From Acorus gramineus (lineage: Eukaryota > Streptophyta > Magnoliopsida > Acorales > Acoraceae), in contig JAUJYN010000017.1 in the NCBI GenBank assembly GCA_030737835.1, positions 2,418,001-2,482,000 on the forward strand: 64,000 nt of DNA. The letters run 5' to 3'. Positions 48,474 through 58,400 of this stretch are shown here, piece after piece (position 1 is the stretch's first letter; each line of letters opens with the position of its first letter). The translations under genes and the position numbers were made by a program. The notes under the pieces were generated by a model, which saw only the letters and a program-made list of their open reading frames with translations, did no database searches and had not been told where the DNA came from.

Positions 48474-49335
48474 GACTAATTGTGGATACCTATGCTAGGC
48501 GTGGGTATGACCAGTTGTTGGGTTGTACCTTAGTTAGTTAGAGCGCAAGCTATGTAATCATCACCCTGCATCCCGTGCGATGCACTTGTTGGAATTCAGG
48601 AGAATTTGATGTTGTACCGGTGTTTCAAATTGGTGGTTATGGTGTTTAAGCTAGGCTTACCCGTGCTAGGCATGTATGAACCGCCCATTGGGTTATGTCT
48701 TGGGCTTATTTTTAGTGCGAGAGCCGAGGTAACTCCCTGCATCTGAGCAACGCATTTGTGTGGGAGTTCATATGTATTCGATAGCATCGGTAGGCCATTA
48801 CCGAGAGTAGTTATTTTTTCATTGGGTTCGCTTTGCAAACATGGAGTGTTTCCTCCCAATATCGTCCGTGTTGAAGTGGCCCGGGTTGTAGCTGTCCTGA
48901 CAGAGGGCTCCCACTTATACGTACTGTCGATGCATGCGGCAAGATCTACTGATCTTGGGAGTATACCAGGTAGAGGCTACCCGGGAGAGGGCTAACGAAT
49001 AATATTGCGAGCGTGGAATCGTTCTCCCCTTCGTCGGATCTGTGTCGATGCTGCCCGGCGTTGTAGCTGTCCTGACATAGGGCCCCCACCTGTAGGTACT
49101 ATCAATGCATGCGACAAGATGTACTGATCATGGGAGTATACCAGGTAGAGACTACCCGGGAGAGGGTTAACAAATGATGAAGGGTGTAGAGCAAGCAGTT
49201 TTATCCCAAAACTCCCTAGGATCACTCCTGCGGGGGTTGAGGGTGTGGGTAAAGTTGAGTAATGTAGTCACTTGACTCTTAAACCCATCGATTATACTCT
49301 GGGTATGTTACACCTAACGCTTGAGGTATCGTAGT
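48474..49335 (+). mobile_element. C8 LTR, part 2, forward
   Basis: The middle of the C8 LTR between the C9 insertion and the reverse A2 solo LTR. It matches about 9170-9860 of C1, with the repeated GGGAGTATACCAGGTAGAG phrases. No coding sequence. Confidence 0.75.
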
Positions 49336-51040
49336 TGTCACGCCCCAGGGCGGCCGTCCCCAGGACGCGGCAAGGGTATATATGATATCAGCAGTCTATA
49401 CAGGAGGTCAATAATATACTCTAAACAATATCAACAATGACAACATTGACAACAAAGAGGCTGACATAATATATACACAAATAGCGGCAGCTAAAAGACC
49501 GAGTCTGTAATTCAAAGACATATTACATACTCGATACATAATCAACTGTCCTGTGAGAGCCAATATATACACGACATCCAAATATAATACAAACGCGTGC
49601 TCAAGCACGGAATACGATACATACAAGCATATGGGGATGCTGAATGGCCTCTCACACGAAGAACGTGACGCTGCTCCGCTACTGCTGACGTGCCTCGGGG
49701 AGCTCCTCCTGCGGATCCGACTCAGATATCACTGGAGAAAAATATATGCGAGGGGTGAGCCACACGCTCAGTGAATAGCACAACCCATGCATCACAATTC
49801 ATATTAACCTCAAATCATTTATAGCCTCTAAGTGGCAATAACTACACAATCCAGTGGGTCGCTCATCGCCAACCCACTACACCCTCACCCTCACCCTCAA
49901 ACTGGTGACATGGTCTTTTGGGACTGACTAGGCTGTTAATCACCCTTGGTGCACCGATAGCCTCTCCTCCACACCGTAGCTCGCCTAGTCTACTCCCACG
50001 ATTCAGCACAGTCCGAAACCAAATCAGGAGGTGCCTACTGATGGGAGCCCTCTGTCAGGACGGCCTGTCTAACGCTGAGAAGTCCCTACACGGATCCAAC
50101 GAAGGGAAGAGAAACAGCCTACCCACACGGATACGATCCACTTGGATCCATCAACACCGATCTCAACTCTACAAATGTCATGAATTCTTCAGAATTCCTC
50201 TAGGGCGCATAACTAAGATGCGGGGAAGCATATATTATAACCACAAGGTTATAATATTCTCTAAGGCATGCTAATTACAAAACTCACATTTGATTTAAAT
50301 AAATTAAACTAAATGGGACGCATGCGTAGGTCGAGGCTTCCCTAGCATGAAAACATGGTATCAGGATGCTTGGGCCTTTACACATATCATAAGGGTGCAT
50401 ATCCCTAACATGCAAGGCCTAGGGTGGCATGGATACTACATAATAATCATGCATGCATAGTTTACAATTAATACTATCTAATATGCAATTATGGTGCCCC
50501 AGGGGAGGGCAATGCACGCCTACGTGCATCGAACGCCTCCCAACTGGGTTGGATTGTCCCACTCACCAATACCCGGGTCGTCGCGTGACCGCTCGTCAAG
50601 ATCTGCAAGACATGGGAAATCAAAATGGTGAGTAAAAATACATAAATACATAAGAAATACGCTAGAAATACCCAACACTCGGACAAACATGCATACGGCC
50701 TGTACGCACGCGAGTCCGAGTGCCCCGACACACTCCCGCACCCCCGGGCAGCCATGCGCATCGCCACCCGCACGCACGCGCACGAGTGCGCACGCACGCA
50801 CGCAGCCCCGCGCCCCGGGCGCACTGCCGCGCCCCTGCCCTCGCGCCCAGGCGCGCTGCCGCGCCCCTGGCCGCTCGCCCAGACACGCCGCATGCTCGTG
50901 CGCACGCTCGCGCGCGCCCGCGCGTCCAGCCCTGCGCCTACCCGCACGTACAGCGCCCCTGCGCAGCACCCCGTGCGCACCGCACGCACTGCCCCCCTGC
51001 GCACGCCCGTGCGGCCGCACGTACGCGCGCACTCGCCCAG
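49336..51040 (-). mobile_element. A2 solo LTR, reverse, part 1
   Basis: Reverse A2 LTR starting TGTCACGCCCC at 49336, interrupted at 51040 by the A1 element and resuming at 62130. It is flanked by GTAGT (49331-49335) and GTAAT (63112-63116), four of five matching, with C8 continuing on both sides. Its left half mirrors 15521-17056 almost base for base. It is older than the A1 element inside it. Confidence 0.85.
51036..51040. repeat. target-site duplication CCCAG/CCCAA, left copy
   Basis: CCCAG at 51036-51040 and CCCAA at 62130-62134 bracket the A1 element. They agree at four of five bases, and the single difference is a transition. Confidence 0.75.
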
Positions 51041-51284
51041 TGTTATATATGTGTCACTTTTTGCCTGCTGGTAACCATTGGAGCATTTTGGCAGTTTTTG
51101 AGTTTTTTTCATTTTTCGATCGGAACCGCAAAATTTTGGACTGTTAGCTATCGTCCTGTGTTTGAGGACTCCGATTGAAAATGTAACTGCATATTATGTG
51201 TCTTGGTGCCATTTTAAGCCACTCACGAAAATTTCATCGAATTCCGGCACGTTTCAGAATTTTGCAGTTCCACGGCGTATCCGG

Positions 51285-51400
51285 GTTTTGACCGAGCGAG
51301 AAGTCATTGGGAGAGTTGACTAGGTCAAAGTGGGCCCATGACTTGGTCAACCCTTTTTGTTTTTTTGTGAGTTTGGGTTGACCCAAGTCAAAGCCCACTT
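51285..51400 (+). promoter_or_regulatory. W-box-like TTGAC cluster in A1 U3
   Basis: TTGAC or GTCAA cores recur in both directions (GGGTTTTGACC, AGTTGAC, GACTTGGTCAACC, GGTTGACCCAAGTCAAAG). TTGAC is the core of the W-box bound by WRKY factors. Equivalent clusters lie at 3530-3640, 15170-15290, 35200-35330, 59305-59415 and 62755-62870. Binding is inferred. Confidence 0.5.
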
Positions 51401-51802
51401 AATTCACCTAATCTAGTCCTTAAGCCTAATTAATCTTGATTAGCCCTAATTCAAGTGAGGTTTGACTTATTTAAAGTGAGCTAAAAAGGTTGCACTACAC
51501 TATTCATCATCTTCCCAAATGCATTTTCTCTCTCCCCCTCTCTCTTTTTCTTAGTTTTGAGCCACCTAGAGGGCTTAGAACTTAAAACCCAAAACATAGA
51601 AAGGATAGATCCGGTCCCGATCTACACGCCGGTGTTTTCAAATTCGAATTTCAGCGTGTCTTGCCCTTTCTTCCACCCTCTCTTCTCCTCAGATCTGAGC
51701 CCTTTCGGAGGTGGGAGGAGGTCTTGGTGGTGGAGATCCTTGGAGAGGCATTTCGGTGCGAGAAGAGCTTCCGGTTCCCTTCCTTCCCTCTCCTTCCTTT
51801 GG

Positions 51803-52642
51803 GTAAGCTCTTTTCCTTCTTTTCCATGTTTAGATGCTTGTTAGGAGGGTGGGTTTGGGTGTTGGTGGCTGTGGGGGGGTGATGGGTGGCTGTTGGGGGC
51901 CATGGGTGGCCGGATAGAGGAGGTAGGATGGCTCGGGCAGGGGGTTGGCTGCCTCGGGCAGGGTGGCTGGTGGTCTCGGGCAGGTTGGCAGCACAGGCAG
52001 CAAGCAGCGCAGCAGGCAGGGCGCGCGCGTGCGTGCGCGCGGGCGTCCGCTCGGGGGAGCTGGAGGGCGTGCTGGGCGCGCGTGCTGGGCCTAGGCGCGG
52101 GTGTGCTGGGCGCTGGTCGTGGGCGATGGGGCGCTGCGTGCAGGGCGCCGTAGGGGGCGTGCTGGCGGAGCGCTGCGCAGAGGCGCAGGCGCGCTGTGCG
52201 CGCGCGGCGAGTCGGTGGAGTGCTGGGCGAGCCGGTGGTGCGAGCGGGTCTGCGCGGAGCAGGCGAGGGCAGCGGAGGTGCGTGCGGGGTGCGCGTGGGG
52301 CGAGGCGCTGGGCGCGCGGCGCGTGCGGTGTGCGCGCGGGCTGCTGCGCTGGGGCGCAGCGGGCGCGCGGTGCACCCGGGGAGCTCGGCTGCATGACCAG
52401 GCGAGCGGGCAGGGGCCCGGCGGTGCGCCTGGGTGCGCGGGCTGAGGCGCGGCGGTGCATCCGATCGCGGGTGGCCGTGCGGGTGGTTGCCGGGGGTGCG
52501 GGAGTGAGTCGGGGAGCTCGGGCTAGCGTGCGTGCGGGTCGTATGCACGTTTGCCCGAGTGTTGGGTATTTATTTGTGTATTTTTGAGTATTTTGTGGTA
52601 TTTGTGTATTTTACTCACCGGGTTGATTACCCTGTCTTGCAG
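51803..52642 (+). other. predicted leader intron 1 of A1 LTR
   Basis: GTAAGC at 51803 to TTGCAG at 52642. It encloses the GC-rich, alternating purine-pyrimidine block, the most variable part of the LTR in every copy, and its ends are conserved between A and C families. In the 3' LTR the equivalent signals are at 59822 and 60637. Confidence 0.5.
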
Positions 52643-52678
52643 ATCTTGACGGACGGTCGCGCGATGACCCGGTTACCG
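52643..52678 (+). other. predicted 36-nt leader exon of A1 LTR
   Basis: Runs from ATCTTGACGG to GGTTACCG between TTGCAG and GTGAGT. The length is 36 in at least six LTR copies of two families in this window. Confidence 0.5.
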
Positions 52679-53451
52679 GTGAGTGGGACAACCCAACCCA
52701 GTTGGGAGGCGCTACATGCACTTGGGCGTGTACCGTCCTCCCCTGGGGCAGCATAATTAATATTAACTGTTATATTTTACTCCATGTGAGCATGATTACT
52801 GTGTAGAATGCATGCCGCCCTAGACCTGTATGTTAGGGACTTGCACCCTTAGGATATGTGCATGAGCCGTGCATCCTGTCACCTCGTTATCATGCTAGGA
52901 AAGCCCCGACCTATGCATGCGTCCTATTAGTTTGATTTATTTAATTAAATGCAAGCTTGTGATATTGTTAGCATGCCTTGGGGAATATAAGGGGACCTTG
53001 CGAGGTAAACATTGAGACCCGGGCTAGGGTACTCCGTGTTCCTTGTTTGGTTGGCGGGATGTCCTATATCGGGACCTCAGGTTGCCCTCCCAAGGTCTCT
53101 TTTCCTCATTATTATCTTATGTATTCCCCGCATCTTGGTTATGCGCGCTGGAGGAATTCTAAAGAATTCTAGACATTAGAGTTGTAGAGATGTGTTGTCA
53201 GCGGATCCGAGTGGATCATATGCGATGGATAGGCTGTTCTGTTCCCTTCGTTGGATCCGTGTAGAGACTACCTCAGCGTTAGAAAGGTCATCCCGTGCAG
53301 GGGCTCCCATCAGTAGGCACCTCCTGATTTGGTAGACGGACTGTGCTGAATGTGGGAGTGGCCAAACGACCTACAGAGTGGGGAGAGACTATCGGTGGAC
53401 CAAGGGTGACCAACAGCCTAGTCAGTCCCAAGAGCCTATGTCACCTATTGA

Positions 53452-53579
53452 GGGGTGAGGGTGAGGGTGTGGTGGGCCGGCGATGTGGCGACCCACTGGA
53501 TTGTGTAAGGATGATTATCAGCCTATTAAGTCCCAACATCCTTTGTCACCTATTGAGGGGTGAGGGTGAGGGTGAGGGT
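53452..53579 (+). other. G-quadruplex-type (GGGTGA)n tracts
   Basis: Two tracts (53452-53476 and 53556-53579) with at least four runs of three or more G separated by TGA. They lie on the sense strand and are present at the matching place in A1, A2 and C LTRs (for example 1660-1880, 10140-10290 and 61441-61575). Confidence 0.7.
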
Positions 53580-53695
53580 ATGGTGGTTCGGCGATGTAAC
53601 GAACCCCCGGATTGTGTTGTTTATGCCATTTCGAGGCTAGTGACTTGATTAAATGTGGTTAATATAAACTGTGATGCATGAGTCGTGCTATTCAC

Positions 53696-53710
53696 TGAGC
53701 GTGTGGCTCA
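53696..53710 (+). other. hairpin 1, TGAGC-GTGTG-GCTCA
   Basis: A perfect 5-bp stem about 25 bases before the predicted second acceptor. C copies have TGAGC-TTGTA-GCTCA (10401-10415) and E has TGAGC-GTGTTGTA-GCTCA (37738-37755). Loop and surroundings vary while the stem is kept. Confidence 0.7.
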
Positions 53711-53906
53711 CCCCTCGCATAATTATTTTCTTCAGTGATTACCGAGGCGGACTTGAAGGAGGAGCTTCCCGAGCGACTACACCAGTAGCGGAGTAGCGCC
53801 ACGTCCCTCGAGTTTTGAGGCCATCAGCATCCTTCCTTTGATTGTATGTATATATCTCTGTGCTTGGGCACCTAGTATGGATTGTATTTGGATGTATTGT
53901 GGATAT

Positions 53907-53922
53907 ATTGGCTCTCACAGGA
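53907..53922 (+). other. U5 arm of predicted U5-leader duplex
   Basis: ATTGGCTCTCACAGGA is complementary at 15 of 16 positions to TCCTGTCAGAGCCAAT at 54159-54174, just past the primer site. The segment is strongly conserved in A1, A2 and C LTRs. Confidence 0.65.
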
Positions 53923-53938
53923 CATATGATTATGTATC

Positions 53939-53970
53939 GAGTCTGTAAAGTGTTGTTGATTTACAGATTC
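53939..53970 (+). other. hairpin 2, GAGTCTGTAAA / TTTACAGATTC
   Basis: An 11-bp stem (one G-U pair) with a 10-base loop near the LTR 3' end. A2 copies have a perfect stem GAGTCTGTAAT / ATTACAGACTC (near 16858), and C copies have GTCTGTAA / TTACAGAC (near 10643). Confidence 0.7.
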
Positions 53971-54142
53971 AGTCTTTTTAGCTTCCGCATTTCTGTGTAT
54001 ACATCATGTCAGCCTCTTTGTTGTCTGTGTTGTCTTTTTAGCTGTTGTTTATGGTATATTATTGATCTCCTGTATTGACTGCTGATATCATGTATACCCT
54101 TGCCGCGTCCCGGGGACGGCCGCCCTGGGGCGTGACAAAAGT

Positions 54143-54155
54143 TGGTATCAGAGCC
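54143..54155 (+). other. primer binding site, tRNA-iMet type
   Basis: TGGTATCAGAGCC, five bases after the LTR end at 54137. It marks 51041-54137 as a 5' LTR. Confidence 0.95.
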
Positions 54156-54158
54156 TGG

Positions 54159-54174
54159 TCCTGTCAGAGCCAAT
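54159..54174 (+). other. leader arm of predicted U5-leader duplex
   Basis: TCCTGTCAGAGCCAAT follows the primer site by three bases and pairs with 53907-53922. The same pair is present in the copy at the window start (2216-2231 with 2459-2474). Confidence 0.65.
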
Positions 54175-54257
54175 TGTCTTCTTTTTCGTAGAGATGAGTC
54201 CTAGGATTTCTATATGAGTATTCTGATCCTAGTGTCTGGTTTTCTTAGGTTGCTGAT

Positions 54258-55415
54258 ATGCCTCCTCGCAGAGGACGGCGCGGACGTGGTCCCTCTCGAC
54301 CTTTGGAGGTCTCCGGACCTACCAGGGGCGAGGATGCTATTGGTGAGTCCTCAGCCGTGAGGCCAGGATCAGCGCAGGAGCCTCCTGCCTGGGAGCGCGC
54401 GTTTGCGCGGATAGCTGATTTGGTGGAGACGCAGACCAGGGCATTGGAGGCCCAGACCAGAGTATTGGCAGATCAGGCACGGGAGATTCAGGAGCTGCGG
54501 GCGGCCCGCGAGGCAGTTCCGCAGGTTCCCTTGGTGGCAGATCCACCTGTGGTACCCGATGTACCCCCAGTCCCCGTGGTGGTCCCGGCGGTCAGAGTTC
54601 AGGATCCCCAGGAGAGGGAGGTGGGGCTAGAGGCTGCAGCGAGGGTGCAGCAGAGTGGCCTCTCAGCCTTTCTGAAGCTCCACCCTCCCGAGTTCCAGGG
54701 TCAGACGGAGGACCCCCTTGCTCCAGAGAGATGGTTGATGGAGGTGGATACGATCTTCTCGACCATGCTTTGCACCGACCGCCAGCGAGTCTCCCTGGCC
54801 ACTTTTATGCTGAAGGGTAGCGCCGCCGACTGGTGGGCTACTAGATCAGTGGACATCCCGGAGGGATTGGAGCAGCTTACGTGGGCGGGATTCCGGAGGC
54901 ATTTCTTGGAGGAGTACTTCCCCTTCTCGACACGTCAGATAGTGATGCAGGAGTTTGAGCAGCTGACTCAGGGCACTATGTCTGTCGCTGACTACTCCAC
55001 GCGCTTCACGAGGCTATCCAGATTTGCTCCAGCTTTGGTGATGGACGAGGAGACGAGGTGCCGTCGATTTGAGCTCGGTCTCAGCAGCGCCATTCGGGTG
55101 CACGTCACCTCCCAGGCTTTCTCGAGGTACTCCGACTTAGTGTCTTGAGCGAAGACAGTCGAGCGAGACCTCGGGATCCTCGTGAGGGCTTCGACCTCTT
55201 CGGCAGATCAGAGGCCACCCAGGAGCCAGGACCAGGGACAGCGCAAGAAGAAGAGGCCCCGCTTTGATCGGTCAGCGGCTGCCTCTCCTCCAGCAGATGC
55301 GGTGCCAGCGCGAGGTCCAGCACCCATCGCAGCAGTGCCAGTCCAGGCGAGGCGACCAGAGACGCGGCGCTGTTATCACTGTCAGCGCGTCGGGCATATC
55401 TTGTATAATTGCCCC
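54258..55415 (+). pseudogene. gag: A1 gag region
   Basis: Encodes the particle protein of the Tekay/Del element, which in this family assembles cytoplasmic particles around element RNA. The start is the ATG at 54258 (MPPRRGRRGRGPSRPLEVSG), 120 bases after the LTR and matching the fossil start at 2557. An arginine-rich N-terminus is followed by a heptad-like stretch around residues 55-80 (VETQTRALEAQTRVLADQA). A capsid-type retrotransposon gag domain then runs from about residue 130 to 290, with LSAFLKLHPPEFQG and WATRSVDIPEGL. A proline- and basic-rich linker leads to a CCHC zinc knuckle, [14 protein letters not shown] (55371-55412). A Gln-rich tract follows. The region is broken, and gag and pol are normally one polyprotein in this lineage. 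Confidence 0.88.
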
Positions 55416-58400
55416 GACGCTGGCCGACCCAGAGTGATGCCTCCGCAGCAGCAGCAGCAGCCGTTTCAGCAGCAGCAACAGCCTCAGCGCCAGCCGCAGC
55501 AGCAGCCTCAACAGCAGCAGCCACAGGGTGGCCGTGCTGATCAGAGGAGGCAGCCAGCGCAGCCGGCGAGGCGTGCCCCTGCTCCTCAGCCACAGTTCGT
55601 TCAGGGCCGAGTGGCAGCGCTTTCGGCAGAGGAGGCCCAGGCATCAGGCAGCGTGGTCAGAGGTACTGTTCAGATCTCCCAGCTTCCTGCATATGTATTG
55701 TTTGATTCCGGAGCCACACACTCGTTCGTGTCTCCCGCTTTCGCGAGACGGATGGGTGTGGCGTCCGCCCCTTTGGATGCTATCTTGGAGATATCATTGC
55801 CCGTGGGAGACCGTATTCTCCTCAGTTCTGTGTACCGAGGGTGTACGGTAGAGGTTGCGGAGCATGAGTTTCCAGTGGAGTTGGTGGAGCTCGCGATGAC
55901 GGACTTTGATGCCATCCTGGGGATGGATTGGCTTGCAGCTAGTCATGCCAGCATCGACTGTTTTGCCAAGTCGGTGTCTTTCCACCTTCCGGGTCGGAGG
56001 TCCTTCCAGTTCGTGGGCGATCGTGACGTAGCTCCTCTGGGGTTCGTGTCGTCCATGCAGGTGTGGAGACTCCTTCAGGGAGGATGCGAGGGCTTTCTAG
56101 CTTATATTGCTCAGGAGGATGCACCGCTGCAGGCAGATATCAGTCAGACTCCGGTCGTGGCAGAGTATCCCGAGGTTTTCCCCGATGATCTTCCGGGATT
56201 ACCGCCGGATCGCGCGATCGAGTTTGAGATCAATCTGATTCCGGGGACCGAGCCGATTTCGAGAGCTCCGTACCGGATGGCCCCTGCAGAGCTGAGGGTG
56301 CTCAAGGAGCAGTTGGAGGAGTTGCTGGAGAAGGGCTTCGCACGTCCGAGTGTTTCTCCGTGGGGAGCCCCTGTCCTGTTCGTCCGGAAGAAGGACGGTT
56401 CGCTGCGGCTGTGTATTGATTACAGGCAGCTGAATAAACGGACAGTGAAGAACAAGTACCCGTTGCCGCGGATCGACGATCTGTTTGACCAGCTCCAGGG
56501 AGCGCGTGTCTTTCCCAAGATCGATCTCCGCTCGGGGTACTACCAGCTGAAGATCCGGGAGTCAGACATTCCGAAGACGGCCTTTCGCACCCGGTATGGG
56601 CACTACGAGTTCAGAGTACTGCCATTCGGGTTGACGAACGCGTCGACGGCCTTCATGGATCTGATGAACCGGGTATTTCGGCCCTTCCTCGACTCCTTTG
56701 TGGTAGTATTCATCGATGACATATTGGTGTACTCGAGGAGTCTTGAGGAGCACGCTCACCATCTTCGCACTGTCTTGGAGACTTTGGCCAGACATCAGTT
56801 GTTCGCCAAGTTCAGCAAGTGCGAGTTCTGGTTGGAGCGTATGGCCTTTCTGGGCCATGTGATTTCCGGTGAGGGCATAGCTGTGGACCCGGAGAAGACG
56901 CTCGCCGTGTCGAATTGGCGTCGACCGTCGAACCCCACAGAGATTCGGAGCTTCTTGGGCTTGGCGGGTTATTACAGGAGGTTTGTCGAGGGTTTCTCGA
57001 AGATAGCCGTTCCTCTTACCCGCCTCACTCGGAAGGATGTTCGGTTCGAGTGGTCCCCTGCTTGCGAGGAGAGCTTCCAGGAGCTGAAGCGAAGGCTCAC
57101 CTCAGCGCCAGTTCTTACCCTTCCGTCTGGGAGTGGTGGGTTCGCAGTTTACACAGATGCATCGCAGTTGGGTGTGGGTTGCGTCCTGATGCAGCACGGT
57201 AAGGTTGTGGCTTACGCGTCTCGTCAGTTGAAGCCCCATGAGCAGAATTACCCCACCCACGACCTAGAGTTGGCAGCGATCATCTTTGCGCTGAAGATGT
57301 GGAGGCATTACCTCTATGGAGAGGAGTTCGAGCTCTTTACCGATCATAAGAGCTTGACATATCTGCAGTCCCAGCCGGAGCTCAACATGCGTCAGAGACG
57401 TTGGGTTGAGTTCCTGACGGACTACGATTGTGACATCGCTTACCATCCGGGTAAGGCGAATGTCGTTGCAGATGCGCTCAGTAGGCAGTCCCTGGGCATG
57501 GCCGCCCACATGGCTGTCCGTCGTTGGAGGCTTCTGGAGGAGGCCGCTTGCTGGATTAGCGTTCGAGAGACTCCTGCTGGTGGCTTTTTGGCCAGGCTAG
57601 TGGTGCAGCCAGTCCTTCTCGACGATATCCGCACGGCTCAGGCACAGGATCCGCATTTTATAGTCCTCTCTGAAGGCGTCGCCCGGGGCGAGCGTCAGGA
57701 CTACCAGGCCGAGTGTGCATTCCCGACGACGCAGAGCTGAAGCGGAAGATTCTGGACGAGGCCCATCGCTCGAGGTACACAGTGCATCCTGGTGGCACGA
57801 AGATGTACAGGGGCCTTCGTCGCGGCTACTGGTGGCGCGGGATGAAGACGGATATTGCCCGTTTCGTTGCCCGATGCCTAGTATGCCAGCAGGTGAAGTC
57901 GGAGCATCAGCGCCCTGCGGGGAAGCTGCAGTCCATTGAGATCCCTCAGTGGAAGTGGGAGCAGATCACCATGGACTTCGTCTCGGGTTTGCCGAGGTCA
58001 CGTTCGGGTCGCGATGCCATCTGGGTGATCGTCGACCGGCTGACGAAGTCTGCTCATTTCCTCCCCATCCGACTCACCGATTCTCTGGACACCCTGGCGC
58101 AGTTATTTGTCTCCGAGATTGTCCGTCTCCATGGCACTCCAGTCAGCATCATTTCTGATCGAGACGCGCGTTTTACTTCGAGGTTCTGGCGTAGCCTCCA
58201 GCACGCCCTTGGTACGAACCTCCATTTCAGTACAGCGTTTCATCCGCAGACGGACGGCCAGTCGGAGAGGACGATCCAGACTCTTGAGGACATGCTGCGG
58301 GCCTGTGTTCTCGATTTTGGGGGCAGTTGGGAGAGGCACCTTCCGTTGGTGGAGTTTGCCTACAACAACAGCTACCACTCGAGCATCCGGATGGCTCCTT

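Larger units (their letters stand above)
52679..53735 (+). other. predicted leader intron 2 of A1 LTR
   Basis: GTGAGT at 52679 to TTCTTCAG at 53735. It contains the A1 module, the G-rich tracts and, just before the acceptor, the TGAGC-GTGTG-GCTCA hairpin. The acceptor context CGCATAATTATTTTCTTCAG is a good plant 3' splice site by eye. Confidence 0.45.
51041..54137 (+). mobile_element. A1 5' LTR
   Basis: A 3,097-bp LTR with TG...CA ends. In order: U3 start TGTTATATATG, a W-box-rich stretch (51285-51400), a TATA-like zone near 51465-51480, a pyrimidine-rich leader, donor GGTAAGC (51802), a GC-rich alternating block (51940-52540), acceptor TCTTGCAG (to 52642), a 36-nt exon, donor GTGAGTGG (52679), the A1 module (52991-53103), G-quadruplex tracts (53452-53476 and 53556-53579), hairpin 1 (53696-53710), acceptor TTCTTCAG (53735), hairpin 2 (53939-53970) and the conserved terminus. 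Splice features are predictions. Confidence 0.92.
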
